Source of the DNA: Rhodospirillaceae bacterium
GTDB lineage: Bacteria > Pseudomonadota > Alphaproteobacteria > GCA-2731375
Assembly (NCBI GenBank): GCA_018701215.1
Contig: JABIWH010000065.1
Coordinates: 54,522-118,521, forward strand
Length of the DNA: 64,000 nucleotides
Direction: 5' to 3'
Both the position numbers and the translations under genes were made by a program. Each line of letters opens with the position of its first letter. Position 1 is the first letter of the stretch. A model generated the notes under the pieces. That model made no database searches. It was not told where the DNA came from and worked only from the letters and a program-made list of their open reading frames with translations. This document shows, in pieces, positions 1-8,665 of this stretch.

Positions 1-2
1 GC

Positions 3-503
3 GCCATGGGCAAGGTGATCGGCGGCGGCTTCCCCCTGGCAGCTATCGCGGGCGGGGCCGACATCATGGCGCATTTTGACAAGAATGCCGTGGCGGATGA
101 AAGCTTCATGCCGCAAATTGGCACCCTTAGCGGCAATCCAGTGGCCGCCGTCGCGGGTTTGGCTACGTTAGAGATCCTGCGCCGGCCGGGCACCTACGAG
201 AAAATCTTCGCCACTGGTACGGCGTTGATGCAGGGCCTGGACGATCTCCTACAGGACGCCGGCATCCCCGCCGTGGTGCTGGGTGAGCCGCCATTGTTCG
301 ACGTCTTTTTCACCTCTTCCAAGGTCAAGGACTACCGTGGCATGCAGGGCAATGACACCGAACGGGCCCAACGCTTCAATGGCGTGCTGCGCCAGCACGG
401 TATCCTGAAGGGAGACAGTAAATTCTATGTTTCCCTAGCTCATGATGATACAGACGTCGCGCAAACTTTGGCTGCCTTCGCGGCAGCCGTGAAAGCTCTT
501 TGA
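3..503 (+). CDS. Class III aminotransferase, GSA-aminotransferase-like, C-terminal part (5' end outside window)
   Basis: The reading frame is open at the left edge, so the N-terminal part lies outside. The visible part starts at the PLP-lysine motif GKVIGGG (Lys of the third visible codon after Ala-Met-Gly), which in glutamate-1-semialdehyde aminotransferases and related class III enzymes forms the Schiff base. The following GTLSGNPVAAVAG stretch is the conserved PLP-phosphate region (T-x-S-GNP) of the partner subunit. About 165 residues remain, as expected for the C-terminal small domain. A role in haem synthesis cannot be assumed: many catabolic paralogues share these motifs, and the next gene is a nitroreductase only 33 bases downstream. 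Family is sure; substrate is unknown. Confidence 0.85.
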   Translation, partial: AMGKVIGGGFPLAAIAGGADIMAHFDKNAVADESFMPQIGTLSGNPVAAVAGLATLEILRRPGTYEKIFATGTALMQGLDDLLQDAGIPAVVLGEPPLFDVFFTSSKVKDYRGMQGNDTERAQRFNGVLRQHGILKGDSKFYVSLAHDDTDVAQTLAAFAAAVKAL

Positions 504-536
504 ACTCTCTTTAGAATCAGACGAAAGAAAATACCC

Positions 537-1295
537 GTGAATGATGCCAGCGAGACTATTGCGCTATTGAACAACCGCGTCAGCGTCCGAAGCTACAAGG
601 ACGATCCGGTGCCCGAGGAATTGATCGATCAAGTTTTGCAAGCTGCTTTTCGGGCGCCCACGTCGTCCAATATCCAGACGTATAGCGTCATCATTGTGCA
701 GGATCCGGTTATCCGAAAACAATTGGCGGCAGTCGCTGGCGGTCAGAAACATGTGGAAAAAGCGCCTGTCTTCCTGGCCTTTTGCGCCGATCTGACCCGC
801 CTCGAGTATGCCCTGGCCAAAAATGGCAACACCCTGGTGGACAATAATCTGGAGGTTGGCCTGGTTGCCTCGGTCGACGCCGCGCTGGTGGGCATGTCAA
901 CCTACTTGGCCGCCGAGTCCGTTGGCCTGAAAGGCGTCATGATCGGCGCCCTACGTAACGACGCCGTGGCCACGGCGCGCATTCTCGGTCTGCCGTCCCA
1001 GGTCTATTGCGTTTTCGGTATGTGCCTGGGCTTTCCCGACGATGTACCACCGCAAAAGCCACGCATGGATTATTCCACCATGGTGCATTACGAACGCTTT
1101 GGCGCCTTGCGGGATAACCGGGATACCGGCAGCAGCCTGGACGACTATGATGCCGCCCTGGAGGCGCATTATAAAAGTATCGGCATGGCAACAACGCCGG
1201 ATTCCTGGACCCATGACATGGACAAGAAGTTCTCGCCGCAGCTACGCGAAGGCTTGCGCGAGCAGCTCAAACAACAGGGATTCGACTTCCGTTAA
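537..1295 (+). CDS. Nitroreductase family FMN oxidoreductase (NfsA/FRase-like)
   Basis: The 252-residue product begins like flavin-dependent nitroreductases: the RVSVRSYKDDPVP segment (about residues 15-27) carries the FMN-phosphate-binding Arg-x-Ser-x-Arg, followed by APTSSNIQ at about residues 41-48, the typical FMN-contact loop. A Gly-rich stretch and KPRMDYSTMVHYERF near residues 175-189 match the NADPH-dependent NfsA/Frp subfamily. The start is GTG at 537; no in-frame ATG lies close by. It follows the aminotransferase by 33 bases on the same strand and converges with the PreA-like gene, overlapping its stop by four bases. The physiological substrate (quinone, nitro compound or flavin) cannot be read from the sequence. 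Confidence 0.85.
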   Translation: MNDASETIALLNNRVSVRSYKDDPVPEELIDQVLQAAFRAPTSSNIQTYSVIIVQDPVIRKQLAAVAGGQKHVEKAPVFLAFCADLTRLEYALAKNGNTLVDNNLEVGLVASVDAALVGMSTYLAAESVGLKGVMIGALRNDAVATARILGLPSQVYCVFGMCLGFPDDVPPQKPRMDYSTMVHYERFGALRDNRDTGSSLDDYDAALEAHYKSIGMATTPDSWTHDMDKKFSPQLREGLREQLKQQGFDFR

Positions 1296-2596
1296 CGGTC
1301 TATGGACTCGGGATTGTTGCGCCGGGTGGTGAACTTGTCGGTTTCGAAAACACCCTCGGGGATGTCGTAGTAGCCCGCTGCGTGCTGGGCCGGCGTTGTT
1401 TCGGCCATTGCGATGGCGCCAAACGGGCAGACATCATAACACAGCTCGCAACCGATGCAGCTTTCGGGATGCATCTCGACCTTGCCATTGGCTTGGCTGA
1501 GCGCTTCATAGAAACACATCTGGATGCAGACCGTGCAAGTCGGGTTCTTGCAAGTGTCGTGATCAATGGCGGCATAGCGGCGGGCGCGGGCGAATTGCTC
1601 GCTATAATCGCCGGCGGCCTGGGCCGAAGCGATGCCGTACATGCCCCGGATATCGTCATAGCCCTTTTCGTCCATGAACCGCTCCATGCCCTCAATGACC
1701 TTGGTCAGCCATTTGATGCCTTTGATCATCAGGACCGAGCCGATTTGCACCACCCCGGCGCCAGCCATGATGAATTCGATGGCATCGCGGTGATCGAAGA
1801 TGCCGTTGGAGCCAGCCACGGGCATGCCGATCTCCTGATGGATACGATGCACCCAGCGCAATGACAGCGGCTTGGTCCAGGTACCGCCGATACCCGCCGG
1901 GCCGCCGATTTGCGGCGTCGCCGTATCGATATCGATGGAAAATCCGGTATAGCGGTTGGTCGCGGTGACGGCCGCGGCCCCCGCGCCTTTGACGGCACGG
2001 GCGATGGCAACGGGGTCGGCCTGATCCGGGGTCAGCTTGACCACGATTGGGATATCAACAACTTCGGCGACCTGCCGGGTTACTTCCGCCGCCATCTCGG
2101 GATCCTGGCCGATCATCGATCCGCCATGTACGCCAGGCATCATGGCCGGATGAGGACAGCCAAAATTCAACTCCACCATGGGCAGGCCGCAGTCCTCGAT
2201 CGTGCGGGAGATATCGCGCCAACCGCCGATTTCCTTGGCCCCGACGCTGCCGATCAAATGCGCGCCCCGTTCGGCGCCATAGGCCTGACATTCCTTAAGA
2301 TAAGGAATCCAGTCCTTGTAGGCGGTAGAGGCGTAGCCGGAGCGGCTGTAGAAGACAAAGTCCTTGGCCGGCTTGCCGTGGATAATCTTCCCCTGAGCAT
2401 TCATTACCGCGTATTTGGAATTCTGCGTCAGCTGCGCCATGTCCTCGATATCGGTCAGGGTCTTAACGATGGCGCCGCCTGCACCGGCATCGAAACACTG
2501 CTTGATCAGGTCCGGGCTGTTGGTCGGCTCGATTGACGCGACCACCACGGGGTTCTTGAAATTCAGACCGCAGAATTCAACTTCAGTATTCGCCAT
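1292..2596 (-). CDS. Dihydropyrimidine-dehydrogenase/DHODH-like flavoenzyme with C-terminal ferredoxin domain (PreA-like)
   Basis: Residues 1 to about 310 form a dihydroorotate-dehydrogenase-type TIM barrel: NPVVVAS near the start, ELNFGCPH at about 142-149, KLTPD, ATNRYTG and the phosphate-binding MAGAGVVQIGS. The C-terminal 80 residues carry two Cys clusters, the second a canonical CIGCELCYDVCP and the first an irregular CKNPTCTVCIQMC. This is the architecture of PreA, the pyrimidine-binding subunit of bacterial dihydropyrimidine dehydrogenase. At the position of the catalytic Cys of that enzyme (LACGQDPE) the sequence reads SMIGQDPE, so the acid residue appears to be Ile. No PreT partner is nearby. 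It is the last gene of a minus-strand cluster, 24 bases after the acyl-CoA dehydrogenase, so another substrate is likely. Confidence 0.85.
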   Translation of the reverse strand: MANTEVEFCGLNFKNPVVVASIEPTNSPDLIKQCFDAGAGGAIVKTLTDIEDMAQLTQNSKYAVMNAQGKIIHGKPAKDFVFYSRSGYASTAYKDWIPYLKECQAYGAERGAHLIGSVGAKEIGGWRDISRTIEDCGLPMVELNFGCPHPAMMPGVHGGSMIGQDPEMAAEVTRQVAEVVDIPIVVKLTPDQADPVAIARAVKGAGAAAVTATNRYTGFSIDIDTATPQIGGPAGIGGTWTKPLSLRWVHRIHQEIGMPVAGSNGIFDHRDAIEFIMAGAGVVQIGSVLMIKGIKWLTKVIEGMERFMDEKGYDDIRGMYGIASAQAAGDYSEQFARARRYAAIDHDTCKNPTCTVCIQMCFYEALSQANGKVEMHPESCIGCELCYDVCPFGAIAMAETTPAQHAAGYYDIPEGVFETDKFTTRRNNPESIDR

Positions 2597-2620
2597 TTCT
2601 CGCTCACTCCGTTACGCAGA

Positions 2621-4462
2621 CTAAAACGCCTCATCATCCGGCATCATCAGAACCTCGGCGCCAGCGGTGGCGCGAGCTTTCAACGACGCTGTATCGGGCA
2701 TCACCCGCCCCATGTAAAAGCGCGCCGTATTTAGCTTCATTTTATAGAACGCCTCGTCATCACCGCCCTTGGCCAGCTGATCCAACGCCACCCGCGCCAT
2801 CCGGGCCCACATGTAGCCGACCGCCACGGTGCCCATCATACGCAGAAAGTCAACCGAGGCGGCACCGGCTTCCTCGTGGTTCTGAATCGCATTCTGGGCC
2901 AGCCACATGGCCACGGCCATCAGGTCATTCAAGCCTGCTTCCAACGGCTTGGTATAGGCCTGCATATCCTCGTCGTCTTTTTGCGCGGCAATGAATTCGC
3001 TTATCAGGGTGAACAACGCACGGGCGGGGCGGCCATTATCGACGCCCATGCGGCGGCCCACCAGGTCCAGGGCCTGCACCCCGTTGGCGCCCTCGTATAG
3101 CTGGGAAATACGGGCATCGCGGACGAACTGCTCCATGCCGTGCTCGCGCACATAGCCATGACCGCCAAAGCACTGCATGGCCATGTTGGTGCATTCAAAA
3201 CCCACATCGGTGAAATGCGCCTTGACCACTGGGGTCAGAAGATTGAACAGGTCGGAAACCTGTTGCTTACGTTCGTCATCGCCATCGAAGCGGCCGACCG
3301 TAGCCTCGTGGGTCAGCCACATCAACAGAGCGCGGGCGCCTTCATTGAAGGCCCGCATGTGCAACAGCATACGCCGCACATCGGGGTGCACCACGATGGG
3401 ATCGGCCTCTTTATCGGGGTATTTCGCACCGGTCAGGGACCGGCCAGCGAGGCGCTCGCGGGTATACTCAGCCGCATTCTGATAGGCCACTTCCGACAGA
3501 GCCACGCCCTGGTAGGCAACGCCGATACGGGCGCCGTTCATCATCTGGAACATGCCCGCCATGCCGGCGCCCGAGCTTCGTTTCTTTTTCTTGCTATCCT
3601 CACCCTCAACCTTTGGTTCCGGTTTCGGCCCGAGGCGATGACCAATGGCGCCTTCGTAATGTAGGACGGCGGTGGATGAGCCCTTAATACCCATCTTGTG
3701 CTCGATACTGCCACAGACCACGTTATTGCCCTGGCCCAGGCTGCCGTCGTCGTTGACGCTAACCTTGGGCACCAGAAACAGGGAGACGGCGGAAAGCCCC
3801 TCGCCTTCCCCTTCCACCTTGGCCAGGACCAAATGGACGATGTTGTCCGTCATATCGTGGTCACCGCCGGTAATGAAAATCTTGGTGCCCGTAATGGCAT
3901 AGGTGCCGTCGTCCTGCTCCACCGCCTTGGTGCGCATCAATTTTAGGTCAGTACCGCAATGGGGCTCGGTCAGGTTCATGGTGCCGGTCCACTCCCCCGA
4001 CATCATCTTGGGCACATAGAGCTGCTTCAAATGGTCCGGCGCTATTGCCATCAAAACGCTGGCCGCGCCACCCGTCAGGCCGACGTAGGTCGAAAGCGAC
4101 AGATTTGAAGACATGGCCATTTCGCCAACCGCCATGCCGACGACACCCGGCAGGCCTTGACCGCCCCAATCGGGCGAAGTGGCGATCGCATTCCAGCCAC
4201 CTTCGTTCCAGGCATCGAAGGCCTCCTTGAAGCCTGTTGGCGTCCGCACCACGCCGTTTTCAAAGCGGCAGCCTTCCTCATCACCAACCTGGTTCAAGGG
4301 CGCCCAGATCTCTTCGGCTATCTTGGCGCCGCCATCCAGGACCGCATCGATCAGATCATCACTGACATCGCCATAGCCGGGGATCTCGGTACAATCCGTA
4401 ATCGCCAACAGCTCGTTCAGAACAAAACGGAGGTCTCTTACCGGTGCGGTGTAACTTGGCAT
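2621..4462 (-). CDS. Long acyl-CoA dehydrogenase (DmdC-like subfamily)
   Basis: At 613 residues this is the long acyl-CoA dehydrogenase type that includes 3-methylmercaptopropionyl-CoA dehydrogenase DmdC, rather than the 380-residue type. Visible landmarks are the Asp-Trp-Gly-Gly-Gln-Gly loop at about residues 97-102, the FAD/substrate segment MNLTEPHCGTDL at about 162-173, FGGHGYV at about 433-439, and QLYEGANGVQALDLVGRRM, whose Glu is the expected catalytic base. A C-terminal extra domain of about 130 residues follows. An odd Lys/Glu-rich linker with KKKKR (about 285-292) interrupts the middle of the chain. It sits between the CoA ligase (111 bases upstream) and the PreA-like gene. It probably introduces an alpha,beta double bond into a CoA thioester; the acyl group is unknown. 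Confidence 0.88.
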   Translation of the reverse strand: MPSYTAPVRDLRFVLNELLAITDCTEIPGYGDVSDDLIDAVLDGGAKIAEEIWAPLNQVGDEEGCRFENGVVRTPTGFKEAFDAWNEGGWNAIATSPDWGGQGLPGVVGMAVGEMAMSSNLSLSTYVGLTGGAASVLMAIAPDHLKQLYVPKMMSGEWTGTMNLTEPHCGTDLKLMRTKAVEQDDGTYAITGTKIFITGGDHDMTDNIVHLVLAKVEGEGEGLSAVSLFLVPKVSVNDDGSLGQGNNVVCGSIEHKMGIKGSSTAVLHYEGAIGHRLGPKPEPKVEGEDSKKKKRSSGAGMAGMFQMMNGARIGVAYQGVALSEVAYQNAAEYTRERLAGRSLTGAKYPDKEADPIVVHPDVRRMLLHMRAFNEGARALLMWLTHEATVGRFDGDDERKQQVSDLFNLLTPVVKAHFTDVGFECTNMAMQCFGGHGYVREHGMEQFVRDARISQLYEGANGVQALDLVGRRMGVDNGRPARALFTLISEFIAAQKDDEDMQAYTKPLEAGLNDLMAVAMWLAQNAIQNHEEAGAASVDFLRMMGTVAVGYMWARMARVALDQLAKGGDDEAFYKMKLNTARFYMGRVMPDTASLKARATAGAEVLMMPDDEAF

Positions 4463-4573
4463 GGTTCGGCTCCCTAACAGGGGTTCGTGGAGAGGCAGGT
4501 AACGTTATTGCGTGAATATGCTTTTACAATAAATCGCCGCACAAGGCTTCCGCTTCCTTCATCATTTCCGCGA

Positions 4574-6133
4574 CTACCCCACACGGCGGCCTTGGCCGGC
4601 CCAATAGGTCTCGCGCAGGGCTTTCTTATCTGGTTTACCCAAGGGCGTAAGCGGAATTTCCTCTACGATATCAACCGATTTCGGCGCTTGCACCGCGCCC
4701 TTGGCATCGCGGACCCTCTGGATCAATGCGTCGACATCGATCTCAGCGCCTGGGCGCGGGATCACCACGGCCTTGACCGCCTCACCCCATTTGTCATCCG
4801 GCACACCGATCACGGCGGCCATGGCGACGTTCTGATCCGTGGTCAGCACATCCTCGATCTCGCGAGGGAAGACATTGAAGCCGCCAGTGATGATCATGTC
4901 CTTCTTACGATCGACGATGTAGAGAAAGCCGCGCTCATCGGCGAAAGCCATATCGCCTGTATGCAGCCAGCCATTCGCCAGAGTTTCCGCCGTCTGTTCC
5001 GGGCGCTGCCAGTACTCGTCCATCACTTGCGGTGCCTGGGCACAAATTTCGCCGACCTCGCCCACCGGCACTTCGTTACCATCTTCATCCAGCAACGCAA
5101 CTTGGACTGACGTGCAGGGATGGCCACAGGCCGCGAATAGATCTGGATCATCCTTGTTATGATCGCCCTTGCGCAGCACGGTCAGGGGATAGCCTTCCGT
5201 CTGGCCATAAAGCTGGCAGAACACCGGGCCGATCCGCTCCAACCCCTCCAGCAGACGGGTTGGCGACATGGGCGCCGCGCCATACATCAGCAATTCCAAA
5301 CTGGAAAGATCGGCACTATCCAGTTTTGGCTGGTCGAGTAGCATATTGACCATTGTTGGCACCAACAACGTGGCCGAAATCCGCTCCATCCCGATATCAT
5401 TGAGGACTGCTTCGGGATTGAAGCCATGATGCATATGCACCCGCCCGCCACGCAACAGGGTGGGTGGAATTTTCGTCCCGCCGACGTGGGATATCGGCGC
5501 GACGGCAAGATAGACAATATCCTCCGGCCATTCGAAATCCGCCATCACCGCATTGGTCATGGCGACAAAGGAATGATGCCGGCGCATCGCGCCCTTGGAT
5601 TTTCCCGTGGTACCGCCGGTATAGCCCAGCATCCCATCGTCATCCGGCTGGCATAAGATGACTGGGGAGACAGCGCCTGCATCGTCCGCGGCGGCACGGA
5701 TATCGAGGCCATAGGCGGCCGGACCCAAGGTGAAGGTTTTCTGCAAACGCGGCGTCGCCACCACCAATTCTGCGCCCCGTTCCAGATAATTTTCCGCATC
5801 CACGAACAGGTAGTCAATTGCAGCGTCTTCGAGAATGAATTGCTGGTCCTCATATGCGCCCAGGGGGTGCAGCGAGGTGGCGCACAGTCCAAGACCCTGT
5901 GCCGCGATATTCGCCAGCCAAGCCTCGGCCCGGTTGGCATTCAACAGGGCAATCCGTTGTCCTCGGCTAGCCCCCGCACCTTGCATGACCGCTTGGTAAC
6001 GCCCCACCAGATCCCAGCACTGGGCATAGGTGAAGGAGCCGCCATAACCGCTAAAGGCAACCCGGTTACCCCAACGGGCCAGGGCCCGCAGCATCAATGC
6101 TGGATTGGTCAGACCTTGGTGCAGTTTGCTCAT
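4574..6133 (-). CDS. Acyl-CoA synthetase / AMP-dependent CoA ligase
   Basis: The 519-residue product has the ANL-superfamily motifs in order: P-loop-like YTGGTTGKSKGA at about residues 168-179, LYGQTEGYPLT (adenine/Thr motif) at about 311-321, GWLHTGDMAF with the ribose-binding Asp at about 386-395, DRKKDMI hinge at about 404-410, and the C-terminal catalytic Lys in LGKPDKKALRE. This family activates a carboxylic acid to an acyl-AMP and then an acyl-CoA in the cytosol. It is followed by the acyl-CoA dehydrogenase, so the pair would ligate an acid to CoA and then dehydrogenate it, as in DmdB-DmdC or fatty-acid-like routes. It lies 24 bases after the hydratase gene in the same minus-strand cluster. 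The acid is not identifiable. Confidence 0.9.
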   Translation of the reverse strand: MSKLHQGLTNPALMLRALARWGNRVAFSGYGGSFTYAQCWDLVGRYQAVMQGAGASRGQRIALLNANRAEAWLANIAAQGLGLCATSLHPLGAYEDQQFILEDAAIDYLFVDAENYLERGAELVVATPRLQKTFTLGPAAYGLDIRAAADDAGAVSPVILCQPDDDGMLGYTGGTTGKSKGAMRRHHSFVAMTNAVMADFEWPEDIVYLAVAPISHVGGTKIPPTLLRGGRVHMHHGFNPEAVLNDIGMERISATLLVPTMVNMLLDQPKLDSADLSSLELLMYGAAPMSPTRLLEGLERIGPVFCQLYGQTEGYPLTVLRKGDHNKDDPDLFAACGHPCTSVQVALLDEDGNEVPVGEVGEICAQAPQVMDEYWQRPEQTAETLANGWLHTGDMAFADERGFLYIVDRKKDMIITGGFNVFPREIEDVLTTDQNVAMAAVIGVPDDKWGEAVKAVVIPRPGAEIDVDALIQRVRDAKGAVQAPKSVDIVEEIPLTPLGKPDKKALRETYWAGQGRRVG

Positions 6134-6157
6134 GTCATACCCTTTTAGGTCACCGTT

Positions 6158-6952
6158 TTAGGTCACGGTCAAACTGGCCCGGCCCAGGCCGTCGACTTCG
6201 GTCACCATGTGATCGCCCGGTTGCAGCCACTTGGTGGCAACGATGGAACCGGTCAGGACCACATCGCCGGCCCGTAGCATGGTGCCCCGATCATTCAAAT
6301 TATTGGCCAACCACGAGAGCGGCACCAGGGGATGGCCCAAGGCATCGCCGCCGACCCCTTCGCCCACCACCTCGCCATTGATCAGCATGCGGCCCGCCAA
6401 TGCAGCCAGGTCCAGATCCTGCCAATCCGAGATCTCATCGCCCAGTATGCAGCCGGCATTAAAGGAATTGTCGGCGATCAACAAAGGTGCATCGATCAGG
6501 CTGTAGTCGATGGCCCTGTCGTCAACGATTTCGATGGCCGCCATGCAGGATGCGACCGCTTCGCGGATACTGTCCTGATCATAGGGACCGCCGGACGCTG
6601 GCAGATCATGGGCGATGCGCACGGCAATCTCCGACTCCACGCCAATATTGACGAAGTTATCGTAGGGCAAACTGACTGCGCCGCGATGCACTCGGGAGGC
6701 GAAAACTGCCCCTTCGCAAGGCTGACCCACGCCGACCAATTCCTGCATCACCTTTGAAGTCAAGGCGACCTTCCACCCCGCCACCTTTCCGGCACCCGCC
6801 TCGACCCAAAGGGCCTGCAGTATGTCTTGGACCAGATAGGCCGTTGCGACGTCGGGCGGTGCCAGACCGGCGGGCAACGGCGCGCCTTGCTGCTTGGCCT
6901 GGGCAGCGTCGAACAAATAGCGCGCGGCGCCGGTGATGGGATCAGATGCCAT
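6158..6952 (-). CDS. 2-keto-4-pentenoate hydratase-like protein (MhpD/HpaH superfamily)
   Basis: The 264-residue product aligns over its full length with the MhpD/HpaH branch of the FAH superfamily: GWKVALTS at about 58-65, GVESEIAVRIAHDLP with the metal-binding Glu residues at about 103-117, and DVVLTGSI near residues 234-241. Such enzymes hydrate 2-hydroxypenta-2,4-dienoates in meta-cleavage pathways or decarboxylate related 2-oxo acids with Mg2+. It is tightly placed between the methyltransferase (6 bases) and the CoA ligase (24 bases), suggesting co-transcription. No extradiol dioxygenase is visible in the window, so a ring-cleavage role is an inference from family and context. Confidence 0.85.
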   Translation of the reverse strand: MASDPITGAARYLFDAAQAKQQGAPLPAGLAPPDVATAYLVQDILQALWVEAGAGKVAGWKVALTSKVMQELVGVGQPCEGAVFASRVHRGAVSLPYDNFVNIGVESEIAVRIAHDLPASGGPYDQDSIREAVASCMAAIEIVDDRAIDYSLIDAPLLIADNSFNAGCILGDEISDWQDLDLAALAGRMLINGEVVGEGVGGDALGHPLVPLSWLANNLNDRGTMLRAGDVVLTGSIVATKWLQPGDHMVTEVDGLGRASLTVT

Positions 6953-6958
6953 AACCGC

Positions 6959-7996
6959 TCACTCCTTCACGGCGACCAGCATGGTGAAGATGCCCCCAAT
7001 GGCATCGCGGGCGATCTCTTTTAAGCCAGCGCCGGCGAACAGATCCCGCTGCATCTCGATGGTGGGCACCACATTGCCCCAGATCAGTTCGTTGAACTGG
7101 GTCTGTACGGCGAAGTTGTAAGCGGGGTCCCGCAGTCCCTCCAGATCGGACGGATAGGTTTCATCCAGGATGAACATCACGCCGCCGGGTTTAAGCGACT
7201 TGGCCACATCCTTGATCACGTCGGGCCTGATGCCGTCATCGATCTCGTGCAGCACCTCGAACATCATGGCCAAATCGAATTCTCCCTCGCGGCCGATACC
7301 ATCAGGCCCAACGGCCTGCACCGTGACCCGGTCGGCAACATCGGAAGCGGCTATGTTGGCCTGGGCCGCCGCGACACCATGGGGGTCGATATCGACGCCA
7401 TGGCAACGGCTGTTGGGCCAGGCCTGGGCCACCTTCATCATCAGACCGCCGATGCCACAGCCGACATCCAATACCGACGCGCCCGCCGCCAGTTTGTCCT
7501 TCATGCCTGGGATACCACCCAGCATATGGCGCGCCACGACCGTATGGAAACCAGCAGTGGTAGCGCCCACGTGACGAGAAAAGTCGTCGCCATGTTCCTG
7601 AAAGCGGTTGGTCCCGCCGGTGCGGAAATTTTCGGCATATGTCCGCAAATCGTCACTGCCGTAGTGCGCCGTTGAGATAATATAGGGCGCCAAGTTGCGC
7701 GGGTCGTTGGTATCCACCAACAATTGATCCATCATCTCGGCCAAGCGGAAGCAGCCGTCATCACCCGCCTCCAACAGGCCATAATGGTATCCGGTCTTGC
7801 ACCAGACATCGATATAGAGGCCATGCAGATCCAGATCGGATGCCAGGCTGGCCGGATTGCAACCGCCCGCACCGGCCTCGTTGATCTTGGCGAACAGGCC
7901 CAATTCGGTGCCGATCGCCATATGATGCACGGCGTGAAAACCTTTCAGGTATTCCCACATCCGATCCGTGGGGTCTTTCGCCGATATCTCCGTCAT
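6959..7996 (-). CDS. Class I SAM-dependent methyltransferase with N-terminal helical/winged-helix region
   Basis: The 345-residue product has an N-terminal region (residues 1-110) like the dimerisation/winged-helix part of small-molecule O-methyltransferases and a C-terminal Rossmann methyltransferase domain with VLDVGCGIGGL (about 177-187, motif I), HGVDIDPHG (motif II Asp) and MMFEVLHEIDD (motif IV). It is the first gene of the five-gene minus-strand cluster ending at the PreA-like gene, separated from the hydratase by six bases. A start at 7996 is supported by an AGGGAGA-type ribosome-binding site just upstream. It could methylate a pathway intermediate or take part in demethylation; the acceptor cannot be inferred. 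Confidence 0.85.
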   Translation of the reverse strand: MTEISAKDPTDRMWEYLKGFHAVHHMAIGTELGLFAKINEAGAGGCNPASLASDLDLHGLYIDVWCKTGYHYGLLEAGDDGCFRLAEMMDQLLVDTNDPRNLAPYIISTAHYGSDDLRTYAENFRTGGTNRFQEHGDDFSRHVGATTAGFHTVVARHMLGGIPGMKDKLAAGASVLDVGCGIGGLMMKVAQAWPNSRCHGVDIDPHGVAAAQANIAASDVADRVTVQAVGPDGIGREGEFDLAMMFEVLHEIDDGIRPDVIKDVAKSLKPGGVMFILDETYPSDLEGLRDPAYNFAVQTQFNELIWGNVVPTIEMQRDLFAGAGLKEIARDAIGGIFTMLVAVKE

Positions 7997-8019
7997 GATC
8001 GCGTCTCCCTAATCTTTTG

Positions 8020-8526
8020 TTATTTCAATGCAGCGTAGGCGGCGGTAAATCCGGCCAAAGAAACCGGCACGGTGATCTTTTGCTGCCGGCTATCATAAAA
8101 GGTCAACGTCGCCTGGTGCCCGACCTTCAGAGTTTTCAACAAGGGACCTTCCAGGGCCATGCGCGTGTGGCAGCCATTGGCCAGGCAGATTTCCAAGGGT
8201 ATGTTCAGGATCTCGCCCTCGTCGATCTGCAGCAGCAAACCACCGGGCAGATAAACTCCCAGGGGTAGGGTCAGAAAAACCATGGCCGGCTTTTCCGATT
8301 CCGGATAGCGCACCCCGATACGCAGGATATCCCGCTTGTCCTTCAAGGTCTTGGCGATCTGCATGATAAAGCAGCGTTCGGGATCATTGTCGCTCTTGCG
8401 CTCGCAACGAAGACGCCAATCCTCGAAGTCCTTTTCCCGCGCCGAAATAGCCTGCGCCGGAGCCAGAGAGGTCAAGAGATACAAACCAGCGGCAAGCGCG
8501 GCAATAAGGCGGGCATTAGCGGGCAT
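8020..8526 (-). CDS. IalB-family periplasmic protein (invasion-associated locus B-like)
   Basis: Starting at the ATG at 8526 gives 168 residues with a clear signal peptide: polar MPANAR, a hydrophobic core, and a cleavage region LAPAQA near residue 27. A ribosome-binding site AAGGAC precedes this ATG, so I reject longer starts. The mature part shows the IalB pattern: FEDWRLRCE near its start, paired Cys in RCFIM and CLANGCH, PLGVYLPGG, and a basic C-terminus. IalB homologues are widespread in alphaproteobacteria as exported proteins; the name comes from Bartonella and does not imply virulence here. The gene is divergent from the FAH-family gene, with a 139-base intergenic region between them. 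Confidence 0.85.
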   Translation of the reverse strand: MPANARLIAALAAGLYLLTSLAPAQAISAREKDFEDWRLRCERKSDNDPERCFIMQIAKTLKDKRDILRIGVRYPESEKPAMVFLTLPLGVYLPGGLLLQIDEGEILNIPLEICLANGCHTRMALEGPLLKTLKVGHQATLTFYDSRQQKITVPVSLAGFTAAYAALK

Positions 8527-8665
8527 ATTGTTGTCCTTACGTTGATCGGGGCCGTGGCGACAAATGTAGCCGCTTTGCCCAAGGTCCAACAACTGCTTTG
8601 CCACTTTAACCTTGGCGGCGCTATTGCCATACTGGCGTAGCGAAAATTCCAAGGAACAAGATCAC

